Source: Candidatus Coatesiibacteriota bacterium (GTDB lineage Bacteria > B130-G9). Taken from it: 22,411 nt of DNA. The translations under genes were made by a program, and so were the position numbers. The DNA lies in assembly GCA_016929465.1 (NCBI GenBank), contig JAFGIT010000006.1:1-22411 (forward strand), written 5' to 3'. This document shows positions 14,262 to 21,676 of the stretch, piece by piece; the stretch's first letter is position 1, and the number at the start of each line of letters is the position of its first letter. The notes beneath the pieces are model-generated. The model was not told the DNA's origin and searched no databases. It saw only the letters and a list, made by a program, of their open reading frames with translations.

Positions 14262-15602
14262 ATGAAGGAGAAACCGGTTGTGGCTTTTATCAGCCTCGGC
14301 TGCGCAAAGGCTCTCGTCGATACTGAGCAGATGATGGCCTCAATTGCCCTGCACGGGTATCCAATCGCATTCGATCCAGACGACGCAGAGGTTGTCGTAA
14401 TAAATACTTGCTCGTTTCTCGAGCTGGCGAGAGCGGAGTCTTATGATGTCATCTCAGAATTCGAATACAAAAAGGGAGCCGGCGAGGTCCGGGCGATTGC
14501 TGTGGTCGGTTGTCTGCCGCAGCTGATGGGTGGCGAACTCAATGTCATGTTCCAGGGAGTGGACCTCTGGATCCCGATCTCACGGGAGGCGAATATCGCT
14601 ACGGAATTAGACGAGCTCTTGGGGTATGGCCCCGAAGCTCCGCGAAAAGTGACGCCTTTGGACCCAGCCCCCCGTCTGCTCGTGACTCCCCCCCATACGG
14701 CCTATCTCAAAATAGCAGAGGGATGCGACAATTGCTGCTCTTATTGTCTGATACCGAGGATTCGCGGCCCGCTGGTCTCGCGCACATCTGAATCTATCGT
14801 GCTCGAGGCCAGGCAGCTCGCTCAGATGGGCGTGAAGGAGCTCAACTTGATCGGGCAGGACATCGCTGCATGGGGAAGAGACCGCCAATCTCCCAAGGGG
14901 CTGTCGGGGCTTGTTCGAGAGCTTTGCGGGATCGACGGCATCGAGTGGATTAGGCTGCTATACGCACATCCCGCGAGCATCGACGAAGGCATGATCGAAG
15001 CCATCGCCTCGAACCACAAGGTCTGCAAATACATAGACATGCCGATCCAGCACTCGGAGAACCGGGTGCTCTCATCAATGAACCGCAGGATATCCAGATT
15101 GGGACTAATCAGCCTGATCGAACGAATTAGGGCACGTATTCCGGAAATAGCTCTCCGCACGACCTTGATGGTAGGCTTCCCCGGCGAGACAGACGCTGAA
15201 TTCGAACGGTTGTTGGAATTCATGGACGTCATCAAATTCGATAGGCTGGGAGCATTTGTGTATAGCCGCGAGCCGGGGACGGCGGCTGCTTCTGAGGCGG
15301 ACCAAATCCCAGAAGAGCTGCAAGGGGATCGTCTCGAGCGTTTGATGGCCCTTCAAGCTGACATATCACTCGAGAAGAACTCCGCATTAATCGGCAGCGA
15401 AGTAGAAGCCATAATCGACGGCTATCCCGATGACGAAGGTAACGGAGCTCGTCTAATCGGACGAATTAGGGCCCAGGCCCCCGACGTCGATGGCATCATA
15501 TCACTGGTCGGTGATGCTAATCCAGGCGACATCGTCAAGGCAGTCGTGACGACTGCTGGTCCATACGACTTGGAAGGCAATATCAGCACCGCGGGGCAAT
15601 GA
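14262..15602 (+). CDS. rimO: ribosomal protein uS12 methylthiotransferase RimO
   Basis: RimO is a radical-SAM enzyme that adds a methylthio group to the conserved aspartate of ribosomal protein S12. The 446-residue product has the expected three parts. The N-terminal MTTase domain carries cluster cysteines C14 (SLGCAKALVDTE), C50 (NTCSFLELA) and C84 (VVGCLPQ). The radical-SAM domain has C155-x3-C159-x2-C162 (GCDNCCSYCLIPRIRGP). A C-terminal TRAM domain ends in the GPYDLEGNI motif. The SLGCxKxLVDTE and APDVDG motifs favour RimO over MiaB. Three ATG codons stand in tandem (14256, 14259, 14262); the third is preferred because AGGG (14252-14255) lies 6 nt upstream. The PseG-like gene ends at 14259, so rimO expression probably depends on it. 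Confidence 0.93.
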   Translation: MKEKPVVAFISLGCAKALVDTEQMMASIALHGYPIAFDPDDAEVVVINTCSFLELARAESYDVISEFEYKKGAGEVRAIAVVGCLPQLMGGELNVMFQGVDLWIPISREANIATELDELLGYGPEAPRKVTPLDPAPRLLVTPPHTAYLKIAEGCDNCCSYCLIPRIRGPLVSRTSESIVLEARQLAQMGVKELNLIGQDIAAWGRDRQSPKGLSGLVRELCGIDGIEWIRLLYAHPASIDEGMIEAIASNHKVCKYIDMPIQHSENRVLSSMNRRISRLGLISLIERIRARIPEIALRTTLMVGFPGETDAEFERLLEFMDVIKFDRLGAFVYSREPGTAAASEADQIPEELQGDRLERLMALQADISLEKNSALIGSEVEAIIDGYPDDEGNGARLIGRIRAQAPDVDGIISLVGDANPGDIVKAVVTTAGPYDLEGNISTAGQ

Positions 15603-15660
15603 GGGTGGTCTTAGCTGGCCCGATTGGTCAATCATCTACCCAAACGGCGCGTTATTCTCT

Positions 15661-15689
15661 TTGACTGTTTCCTCAATGAGTAGTATCTA
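15661..15689 (+). promoter_or_regulatory. possible promoter of the beta-helix gene
   Basis: TTGACT (15661-15666, five of six consensus bases) is followed after 17 nt by TATCTA (15684-15689, three of six). It would give a leader of about 105 nt that contains a G9 tract (15741-15749) before the TTG start at 15800. The -10 is weak, so this is tentative. Confidence 0.3.
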
Positions 15690-15799
15690 TCTCCGCCGTG
15701 TGTAATTCACTGTTGGGAGAGCCCTGCCGCTCATTCTCGCGGGGGGGGGTGCTGCTCCGGGCATTTGACTTTTTTGACCTCAATGGAAGGAGAGAGAAT

Positions 15800-17311
15800 T
15801 TGAGACCAACAAAAACCACAGTCGCGGCTGTATCGTGCCTTTTAATCCTCGCTTCGAACTGCCTGATTGGCGCGCCGAGGATTGAGATCTTCGCCGATTC
15901 GGTCAGCTACACTGAAGGGGACACGATTGAGGTGAGCCTCTCTGCAGAGAACGGCGCCGAGGCCATGGATGTCGCGGTCTATATCGGCCTATTGGACCAC
16001 TTGGGGAACCTATACACGTTCAGTGCCGATTCCTTCGGGACATCAGTTTTGCCCTGGATTGAGAGCATCTATGTACCTGCCCAGTTCGTGATGGACAGAG
16101 CTGCGTTCTGGTGGTTTGATTTGCCATCCGCAATGCCTCCGATCGCGGAGGAAGGTTCATACAATTTCGCCGCGGGGCTGACTACGCCTGGCACCTTTGA
16201 TTTCGTTTCCGAAATCAGCTTCGCTCAATTTACGGTAGTTGGCTCGTCGGGTGGGTCGGATATCTATGTGAGTGCTGATTCTGGAAATGACTCTAACGAT
16301 GGCAGCCAGGGAGCACCATTCAGGACAATCGCCTATGCACTTGCTTCATGCGAGGGGTCTGAACAGGCGCCGGTGACTATCCATATCGAGGACGGCACAT
16401 ATTCGAGCTCGAACAACGGGGAGGTATTCCCGCTTGAAATGAAGAGCTGGGTGTCGCTCCGAGGAGAAAATGCCGAGGGCGCGATTCTGGATGGAGAGGG
16501 AATCGCCGTGCACATCGTTAATTTCAGTAGTGCGGGCAATCTTACGCTGCAGGGCCTGACGATAGCTAATGGAGCAGCTAAGGGGGGAGACCCCAATTGC
16601 CGGGGAGGAGGCATTTATTGCCGAGGTTCAGAGTCCGTCACGATCTCCAGCAATATTTTCTCAGGCAATACGGGGACCTTCGGTGGGGCCATCTACGTGT
16701 CATGGTGTTCGCCGATAATCGAGGGAAATACTTTCACGGGCAATTCGGGTGACTTCGGCAGCGCTGTCTGCTGCGATGATAGCTCGGCTATCGTCAGACA
16801 CAACACTTTCTCTGGCAACACCGCCAACTACTACGGTGCAGCTGTATATGCCGGGACGAGTTCTCTGACGATATTCAACAACCTCATAACAGACAACACC
16901 GGCAAACTCGGGACCGGCATATACAACGGCTATCACAGCTATTGCACAATCCGGAACAACACCATCGCTGGGAACTCATCGACGTCGGGAGGCGGTGGGA
17001 TATACAACTACCAGGGCAATCCAACTGTCTCTGATTGCATCTTCTGGGGAAACACCGACGATTTGTTCGACTGCTCGGCCACGTATTGCTGCCTCGAAGA
17101 TGCCGACGAGGGAACCGGCATTCTGCATGTCTTCCCGGACTTCGAGACCGGGGAACTGGGAGAGCACTATCTGAGCTCGAACAGCCCCTGCATAAACGCC
17201 GGAAGTCAGTCAGCAGCGGATGCAGGCCTCAGCGACCGGACGACTCAATCGGATGGCTCCGCCGACTCGGACGAGGTCGATGTCGGATATCACTATCCAA
17301 TATTGAACTAG
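15800..17311 (+). CDS. secreted right-handed parallel beta-helix protein with an N-terminal accessory domain
   Basis: The product is 503 residues long from a TTG start at 15800, with GGAAGGAG at 15785-15792 seven nt upstream. The frame is open back to a GTG at 15698, but only the TTG start gives a proper signal peptide (RPTKTTVAAVSCLLILAS, likely cleavage after A25). Residues 27-148 are homologous to the C-terminal domain of the FG-GAP protein (SYTEGDTI, VYIGLL, LPWIESIYVP, GLTTPGTFDFVS). DIYVSADSGNDSNDGS at about 154-169 is the DUF1565-type opening of a beta-helix. PbH1 repeats follow to about 420 (GGGIYCRG, SGNTGTFGGAIY, GNTFTGNSG). The end carries SPCINAG (462-468) and VGYHYP, a usual closing motif of such secreted proteins. 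It is likely surface-located; polysaccharide binding or degradation is possible, but no catalytic residues were recognised. Confidence 0.85.
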   Translation: MRPTKTTVAAVSCLLILASNCLIGAPRIEIFADSVSYTEGDTIEVSLSAENGAEAMDVAVYIGLLDHLGNLYTFSADSFGTSVLPWIESIYVPAQFVMDRAAFWWFDLPSAMPPIAEEGSYNFAAGLTTPGTFDFVSEISFAQFTVVGSSGGSDIYVSADSGNDSNDGSQGAPFRTIAYALASCEGSEQAPVTIHIEDGTYSSSNNGEVFPLEMKSWVSLRGENAEGAILDGEGIAVHIVNFSSAGNLTLQGLTIANGAAKGGDPNCRGGGIYCRGSESVTISSNIFSGNTGTFGGAIYVSWCSPIIEGNTFTGNSGDFGSAVCCDDSSAIVRHNTFSGNTANYYGAAVYAGTSSLTIFNNLITDNTGKLGTGIYNGYHSYCTIRNNTIAGNSSTSGGGGIYNYQGNPTVSDCIFWGNTDDLFDCSATYCCLEDADEGTGILHVFPDFETGELGEHYLSSNSPCINAGSQSAADAGLSDRTTQSDGSADSDEVDVGYHYPILN

Positions 17312-17328
17312 CAGGACTATCGAGACGT

Positions 17329-17359
17329 TCGCCGCCGCAGTCTCATTCTGTGGCGGCGA
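17329..17359. terminator. long hairpin between convergent genes, no U-tract
   Basis: TCGCCGCCGCAG (17329-17340) pairs with CTGTGGCGGCGA (17348-17359) in a 12-bp stem with one G-U pair and a 7-nt loop. It lies 17 bp after the beta-helix stop and 78 bp beyond the glycosyltransferase stop. No T-run follows on either strand, so it may end transcription both ways with help from Rho, or protect 3' ends. Confidence 0.5.
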
Positions 17360-17437
17360 GCGATCAATCTAGAAGGGCACGCTTCTGAGGTCGTGCGTAT
17401 CAGAGCCGCCGCGATGTCACAGCAAAGACTGAGATGC

Positions 17438-20116
17438 TCAGGCTACCTCACAAGAGCGGAGTGCGACGCCCAGGTTCCTGAAATCAGATCCGCCGTCGAT
17501 ATCCGCCGGGCGCCACGGCTCGCATCTCAGCGCGACCTCGATCGCGTCACCATCGATTATCCTCGGAAGGTCAATCTCGACCTTCTGCCAGCCATCTTTA
17601 AGGACTAGTTCCCCTATGAGATCGCCATTCGCGAGTATCTCGAGCCTGGATGAAGCGCCTTTGAGCAGCTCAATCTTCAGGCGGGAATCTCGCTTTGGAT
17701 TGTGGGCAACAAGAAAACCATCACCGTTTGACCACCTGAAAGCAAACTTCCCTTCCCAGGATTCGGCGGAATACCATCCCGCTGAGAAGTGTCGGCTCTG
17801 ACCGGCATCGAACTCTCGGGGTAGAGAAGAGGGCATTCGCTCCTCGAGCAGCACATGAACTTTGTCCGCAATCTTCGACCAATCGAAGCGCTCCACTGCA
17901 AGGTCTCTTGCCGAAGCTGTCAGCCGTGACGAAAGCGAAGCATCGCCAAGCAGCTGGCAGATCCTCTCCTGGAACCGACTGAGCTCGCAGATGAATGCGT
18001 GCTCGCCGTCGATGAGACCGGTGCCCCTTGCCCCAATCCTGGTTGTGATGATAGGGACTCCGGCCGCCATATAATCGAACATCTTGAGACTCGTCCCTGC
18101 ACCCGATGTCACTGGATTGAGGGCCACATCTGCGGCTGAAAGCCATAGGTTCTTCACATCCTCGGGCACAACGCCAAGAACCTTCAAGTTGCTCGGGAAT
18201 ATCAGATTATTAAACACCGACAAATACTGATCTTTGACGCTGCCAACCACGACTATATCCCAATTGCCGAGGGCGGGAGAGAGGTTGTCCTTTAGAAAGA
18301 GAAGACCATCAAGATTCGGCGGATGCCATGATGCAATAAATAGCGCAACCGGCCGGTCCCCGTAGCCAAGGCGGCCTTTTGCCTGCTTCCTGACCTCCGA
18401 TGAGGTCATCGTAATTGACGTCGTATCAACTGCATTCGGAACAATCCAGGCCTTGCCGGAATCGATACCGAACATCTTCGTTAAATCAGCGACTTCTTCG
18501 TCGGAAGTTGCCCAGATGACGTCCGACTTCGCGCAGGCGGCTCCCTCGATGCGTCTGGTCTCGCTCAATAGCTTCCTGCCCACGGACGTCCCTTTCAGGC
18601 TCTCCGACTTGAGCCTGGTCTCGACATTGTGCGCCTCGTAAACGACGAGTCTCGTTCGCTCGTGCCGATGAATTGCGTCGAATAGGTATGGATGTGAAGC
18701 GACTAGCACTTCGGATTTCGCTGAGAAGTAGTCAATCACTTCCTTCAGCATCGGCGTCTCTTTCATGAGCCTGGGCATCGCCACGTCTGAGATCGGAAGC
18801 CCCGCAGCTTTCTCGAGTTCCCATTGCATACGGCTGTGTACTGGTGTCATGGGCACTCTGACCTCGAATAGCCCGTCTGCGAGCTCGTTCAGCTGGTATT
18901 GCTCATCGTAATTTCCGACACTTATGACCACTACGTTATAATATCTCGCCAAATGTCTATATAATTGGAATATTCTCGCCTTGCCACCTCCAACGGGTGG
19001 AGATATGCCATAGGGTGATAGCACGCATATATTCTTCTTATTTAGACGTGCATTACCGAAGGTCAGTTGAAGATAATTATATGGTCTGAGCAGGCCTTCG
19101 ACCAATTTCTCCCATGTGATCTCCGAAACGCTCTCGAGGCCCTTCTTACCGAGGTCTCCTGCAAGGTCCGGATTCTCCGCAAGCCGTGTCATTCTATCTG
19201 CAATTACTTCCGCCCGCGGCTCACAGATGAAACCGTTCTCGCCGTCCACGATGAGCTCAGTTGGACCTCCTGAATCAATACAGGAAATCACGGGCTTGCC
19301 GCATTTCATCGCCTCGACGGTAACCAGGCCGAAGTCCTCTTGGACTGGTGCAAACAGCACCGCCAGCGCATTTGAGTAAAGCTCGGCAAGTCGTTCGTCC
19401 GTCACAGGTCCAAGGAACTCGATCCTTGGGTCGCTTGCGGCGAGAGATTCCAGATAAGGCCGCTGCGGTCCATCTCCCGCGATCAAAAACTTAGAATCAG
19501 CTCGAACATTTCGCATGGCCGATATCAAGAGGTCTATCCGTTTTGGAGCATCAAGCCTGCTGACCGTGAAGAAGTAGTCGAATTCCCCAGTCTTGAGTCC
19601 TTTGAGCGAGGTCGGAGGGAAGAGGACCCTCGGCTCGTAACAGTCTTTGGGAAAATACTCAGTCCGGTTCTTGACGGTATTCGAGAGGCAGAAGAAGTGA
19701 GAGACCTTTGAGCTCTTCAGCGCGATGCGGTCTAGCCAGTGGACGATTGACCGAATTAGCGGCCCAGGGAATCTCAAGAGCGAACCACTGAGCCAGGTCT
19801 TCAGACCGTGAGGAAGTGGATATGTGTCATACAACCCACGAAGTCTATGACACATATAGACAATATGCTTATTCGACCGGCACATCCAGCCCGGATATTT
19901 GAGGGATACAACAAGATCGAAATGCCTAAGGTCGATAGACCAGAACCTCAAATATGATCGAACAATCTGGCAGAGGGTCGATTCCGGCGCGGGTATTTTG
20001 ATTACCTCGACCTGATGCCCGGATTCCTCGAGCGCCTCAGCCATTCCGGCAGCAAGTTTCTCGATGCCTCCTGGAGAGAAGGGAACTGGACTGGGCACTG
20101 GGATGGCTATTTTCAT
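17438..20116 (-). CDS. fused double GT4 glycosyltransferase with a C-terminal beta-sandwich domain
   Basis: The product is 892 residues long from ATG 20116 (the frame is open to an ATG at 20149). The start is chosen because MKIAIPVPSPVPFSPGGIEK is the usual GT4 opening; the AAGG before 20149 is only one base from that ATG. Residues about 1-345 form one GT-B glycosyltransferase with donor-site motifs FTVSRLDAPKR, IAGDGPQR and the E-x7-E region EDFGLVTVEAMKCGKPVI. Residues about 360-755 form a second GT4-type unit (SPPVGGGKARIFQLYRHL, SWHPPNLDG, PVTSGAGTSLKMFDYMAAGVP). The last 120 residues (GWYSAE...RW, ending DFRNLGVALRS) look like the small beta-sandwich appended to many bacterial glycan-assembly enzymes. 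It probably adds two sugars in surface-glycan synthesis. Donors and acceptor are unknown, and no export genes flank it. It follows a 351-bp upstream gap, so it is probably transcribed on its own. Confidence 0.85.
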   Translation of the reverse strand: MKIAIPVPSPVPFSPGGIEKLAAGMAEALEESGHQVEVIKIPAPESTLCQIVRSYLRFWSIDLRHFDLVVSLKYPGWMCRSNKHIVYMCHRLRGLYDTYPLPHGLKTWLSGSLLRFPGPLIRSIVHWLDRIALKSSKVSHFFCLSNTVKNRTEYFPKDCYEPRVLFPPTSLKGLKTGEFDYFFTVSRLDAPKRIDLLISAMRNVRADSKFLIAGDGPQRPYLESLAASDPRIEFLGPVTDERLAELYSNALAVLFAPVQEDFGLVTVEAMKCGKPVISCIDSGGPTELIVDGENGFICEPRAEVIADRMTRLAENPDLAGDLGKKGLESVSEITWEKLVEGLLRPYNYLQLTFGNARLNKKNICVLSPYGISPPVGGGKARIFQLYRHLARYYNVVVISVGNYDEQYQLNELADGLFEVRVPMTPVHSRMQWELEKAAGLPISDVAMPRLMKETPMLKEVIDYFSAKSEVLVASHPYLFDAIHRHERTRLVVYEAHNVETRLKSESLKGTSVGRKLLSETRRIEGAACAKSDVIWATSDEEVADLTKMFGIDSGKAWIVPNAVDTTSITMTSSEVRKQAKGRLGYGDRPVALFIASWHPPNLDGLLFLKDNLSPALGNWDIVVVGSVKDQYLSVFNNLIFPSNLKVLGVVPEDVKNLWLSAADVALNPVTSGAGTSLKMFDYMAAGVPIITTRIGARGTGLIDGEHAFICELSRFQERICQLLGDASLSSRLTASARDLAVERFDWSKIADKVHVLLEERMPSSLPREFDAGQSRHFSAGWYSAESWEGKFAFRWSNGDGFLVAHNPKRDSRLKIELLKGASSRLEILANGDLIGELVLKDGWQKVEIDLPRIIDGDAIEVALRCEPWRPADIDGGSDFRNLGVALRSCEVA

Positions 20117-20467
20117 AGTTTCTCGGCGATCATTTACTTTACATAACATACCTTATCAGAACCAACTGCCGCCACAATTTCAGCACGACAAAGACCAACC
20201 ATTCAAAAATCCAGAGCTATGGATCCAAGATCTCTGCCGCGCTCAACACTCGGCACCGGCGACATCTCGCCCGAGACATCCTGAAACCGACGAAAACTGG
20301 GGGCTGGCTGCCACGGCGAGAGTCTTCGCTCGCAACACTGCGGATCCCCGACTCCCCCGGGTTGATTGAGGAGCTCTACCCCCCAAACGAATGACCTCAG
20401 GAGAGAACAGCCTAAGGGAGCGCATTTCATGCGGCATCCAAGGTAATCAGGCGAAATACCTCAGAGA
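20117..20467. other. gene-free stretch between the small acidic protein and the glycosyltransferase
   Basis: About 350 bp precede the glycosyltransferase start. Open frames here (for example 20203-20430 minus) have no Shine-Dalgarno and give Pro/Cys/Arg-rich products without family character. I saw no convincing promoter, no terminator with a T-run after the gene at 20468, no tRNA and no repeat. A C6 run is present near 20380. Promoter and leader of the glycosyltransferase must lie here. Confidence 0.5.
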
Positions 20468-20959
20468 TCAATCGTCTTCCGAGAAGGTGTCTCCGGTGAA
20501 GTCGATTTTTGCCGTCGGCTTTGCCGGCTCGGTGATAGGAATGATGATCTGCACATCTTCCCTGTTGATGGCAACGAATGTATTCGATTGAATGACCTTG
20601 CCGGTCATAAGCGAAGTAACCTCTGCATCGGTTATAGGTAAGAAGTGCTTGTCAGGCATATTGAGAGTGTCGGTCAATCTCGTCATCGCGCCTTCGGCAG
20701 GAACGAGGAGTTTTCCGACGATCTTGAAGTGACTTGTATAGATTTTGATGTGCGCATCCCGTCGGGCGAACTGCTGCTTGATCTCCTCTGCCGCCAAAGC
20801 GCTGAAGGTCGCGTCCTGCATGGCTCCGTCAGGATTCAGGCGCGCGGCCTCTATGATGACGGGTTCGAATTCATCCCCCCCCGTGATCTCAGGCTGCTCT
20901 TCTTCTTCTCCCTCTTGAGTTTCCTCGTCATTGAAGTCCGATAGATCGAATTCCCTCAT
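20468..20959 (-). CDS. small acidic conserved protein with a DUF6812-like core
   Basis: The product is 163 residues long with no signal peptide. The first 30 residues are very acidic (DLSDFNDEETQEGEEEEQPE) and probably disordered. The core (about 72-145) reads IKIYTSHFKIVGKLLVP, then RLTDTLNMPDKHFLPITDAEV, then a strand and VAINREDVQIIIPI. The pattern of a beta strand, RL-D-LN, F-L-L/I-T-D and a final strand with a conserved N/I-x-D resembles small beta-barrel families such as DUF6812, whose function is unknown; the match is by eye and tentative. GGGAGGG lies 5 nt before the ATG at 20959. It lies 40 bp after the FtsE-like gene on the same strand, so it probably shares its mRNA. A C8 tract (20875-20882) falls near codons 26-29 and would shift the frame if it slipped. 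Confidence 0.75.
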   Translation of the reverse strand: MREFDLSDFNDEETQEGEEEEQPEITGGDEFEPVIIEAARLNPDGAMQDATFSALAAEEIKQQFARRDAHIKIYTSHFKIVGKLLVPAEGAMTRLTDTLNMPDKHFLPITDAEVTSLMTGKVIQSNTFVAINREDVQIIIPITEPAKPTAKIDFTGDTFSEDD

Positions 20960-20999
20960 AACAGCCCTCCCGGCTATTGACGCGTTTTATCTACTCACA

Positions 21000-21665
21000 C
21001 TAGTGTTGAATGCGTCCGGCCAGAAGGCGAACCGTAACTGGGGAAAAGGCCTCCCAGGCATCGATTGCTCTAGTAGCCATCAGCACAGTAACGCCACTCT
21101 CGGATGCGCGATTCAGTAATGTTATTATCTCCGTGGCCGTTGGTTTGTCAAGCCCGAGGAGCGGCTCGTCCACGAGCAAAACCTTTGGGTCGATGGCAAG
21201 CGCCCTTGCAATAGATAGCGATCTCCGTTCCACTTCGGACAGGGCCGATGTTAAGCTCTTTGCCCTGTGGCTCAATCCCGCTAATTCAAGGACTTCCATG
21301 GCCTTTTTCATGGCATTCGCGCCATGGATTCCTGCGCCCGAGAGTGCGATCTGGATGGTCCTTATAGCAGGAGAGCTCTTCAAGATAAGCGGGTTGGCTG
21401 GGGCTATGCCAAATAGCGCCCCGAACACATCGCGGCGCTTGCCGCGGTACAAGCCGGCGACATTGACGCCGTCAACGAGAACATGGCCTTCGGTGGGCTT
21501 CAGGTGCCCGCATATAATCCTCAAAAGCGTGGTCTTGCCGGAATCCGCGGGACCACTTAAGGCAAAAAACTGCCCCTTGTTCACAGAGAACGAGATGTCC
21601 CATAGAGCCAGAGTATTGCGGTCGAAGGTCTTGCCGACGCCAAAGACCTCTATCATCGAAGCCAT
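21000..21665 (-). CDS. FtsE-like ABC ATPase with degenerate catalytic motifs
   Basis: This 221-residue nucleotide-binding protein most resembles FtsE/LolD-type ATPases; its end (SGVTVLMAT, then LLAGRIQH) follows FtsE closely. Walker B is intact (VLLVDEP, 162-168) and so is the D-loop (GLD). Other motifs are altered. Walker A is GPADSGKTT (38-46) with D in place of the usual second glycine. The Q-loop position is A90 instead of Gln. The signature is LSEVE (142-146) instead of LSGGE/Q. The switch histidine is R199 (ATRA). It may bind ATP but hydrolyse it poorly, as in degenerate partners of heterodimeric transporters or regulatory ATPases. No FtsX-like permease is adjacent. It starts 11 bp after the asnS stop, so it is probably co-transcribed with it. 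The small acidic protein follows after 40 bp. Function unknown. Confidence 0.8.
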   Translation of the reverse strand: MASMIEVFGVGKTFDRNTLALWDISFSVNKGQFFALSGPADSGKTTLLRIICGHLKPTEGHVLVDGVNVAGLYRGKRRDVFGALFGIAPANPLILKSSPAIRTIQIALSGAGIHGANAMKKAMEVLELAGLSHRAKSLTSALSEVERRSLSIARALAIDPKVLLVDEPLLGLDKPTATEIITLLNRASESGVTVLMATRAIDAWEAFSPVTVRLLAGRIQH

Positions 21666-21676
21666 TTTTGCTCAAG

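Noticed and set aside
15859-15865. Lipoprotein box in the beta-helix protein (ASNC, residues 18-21)
   Set aside because: Asn directly before Cys is not accepted in standard lipoboxes; a signal peptidase I site after residue 25 fits better.
20203-20430. 75-codon minus-strand frame in the gap
   Set aside because: No Shine-Dalgarno, odd composition and no conserved pattern; treated as non-coding.
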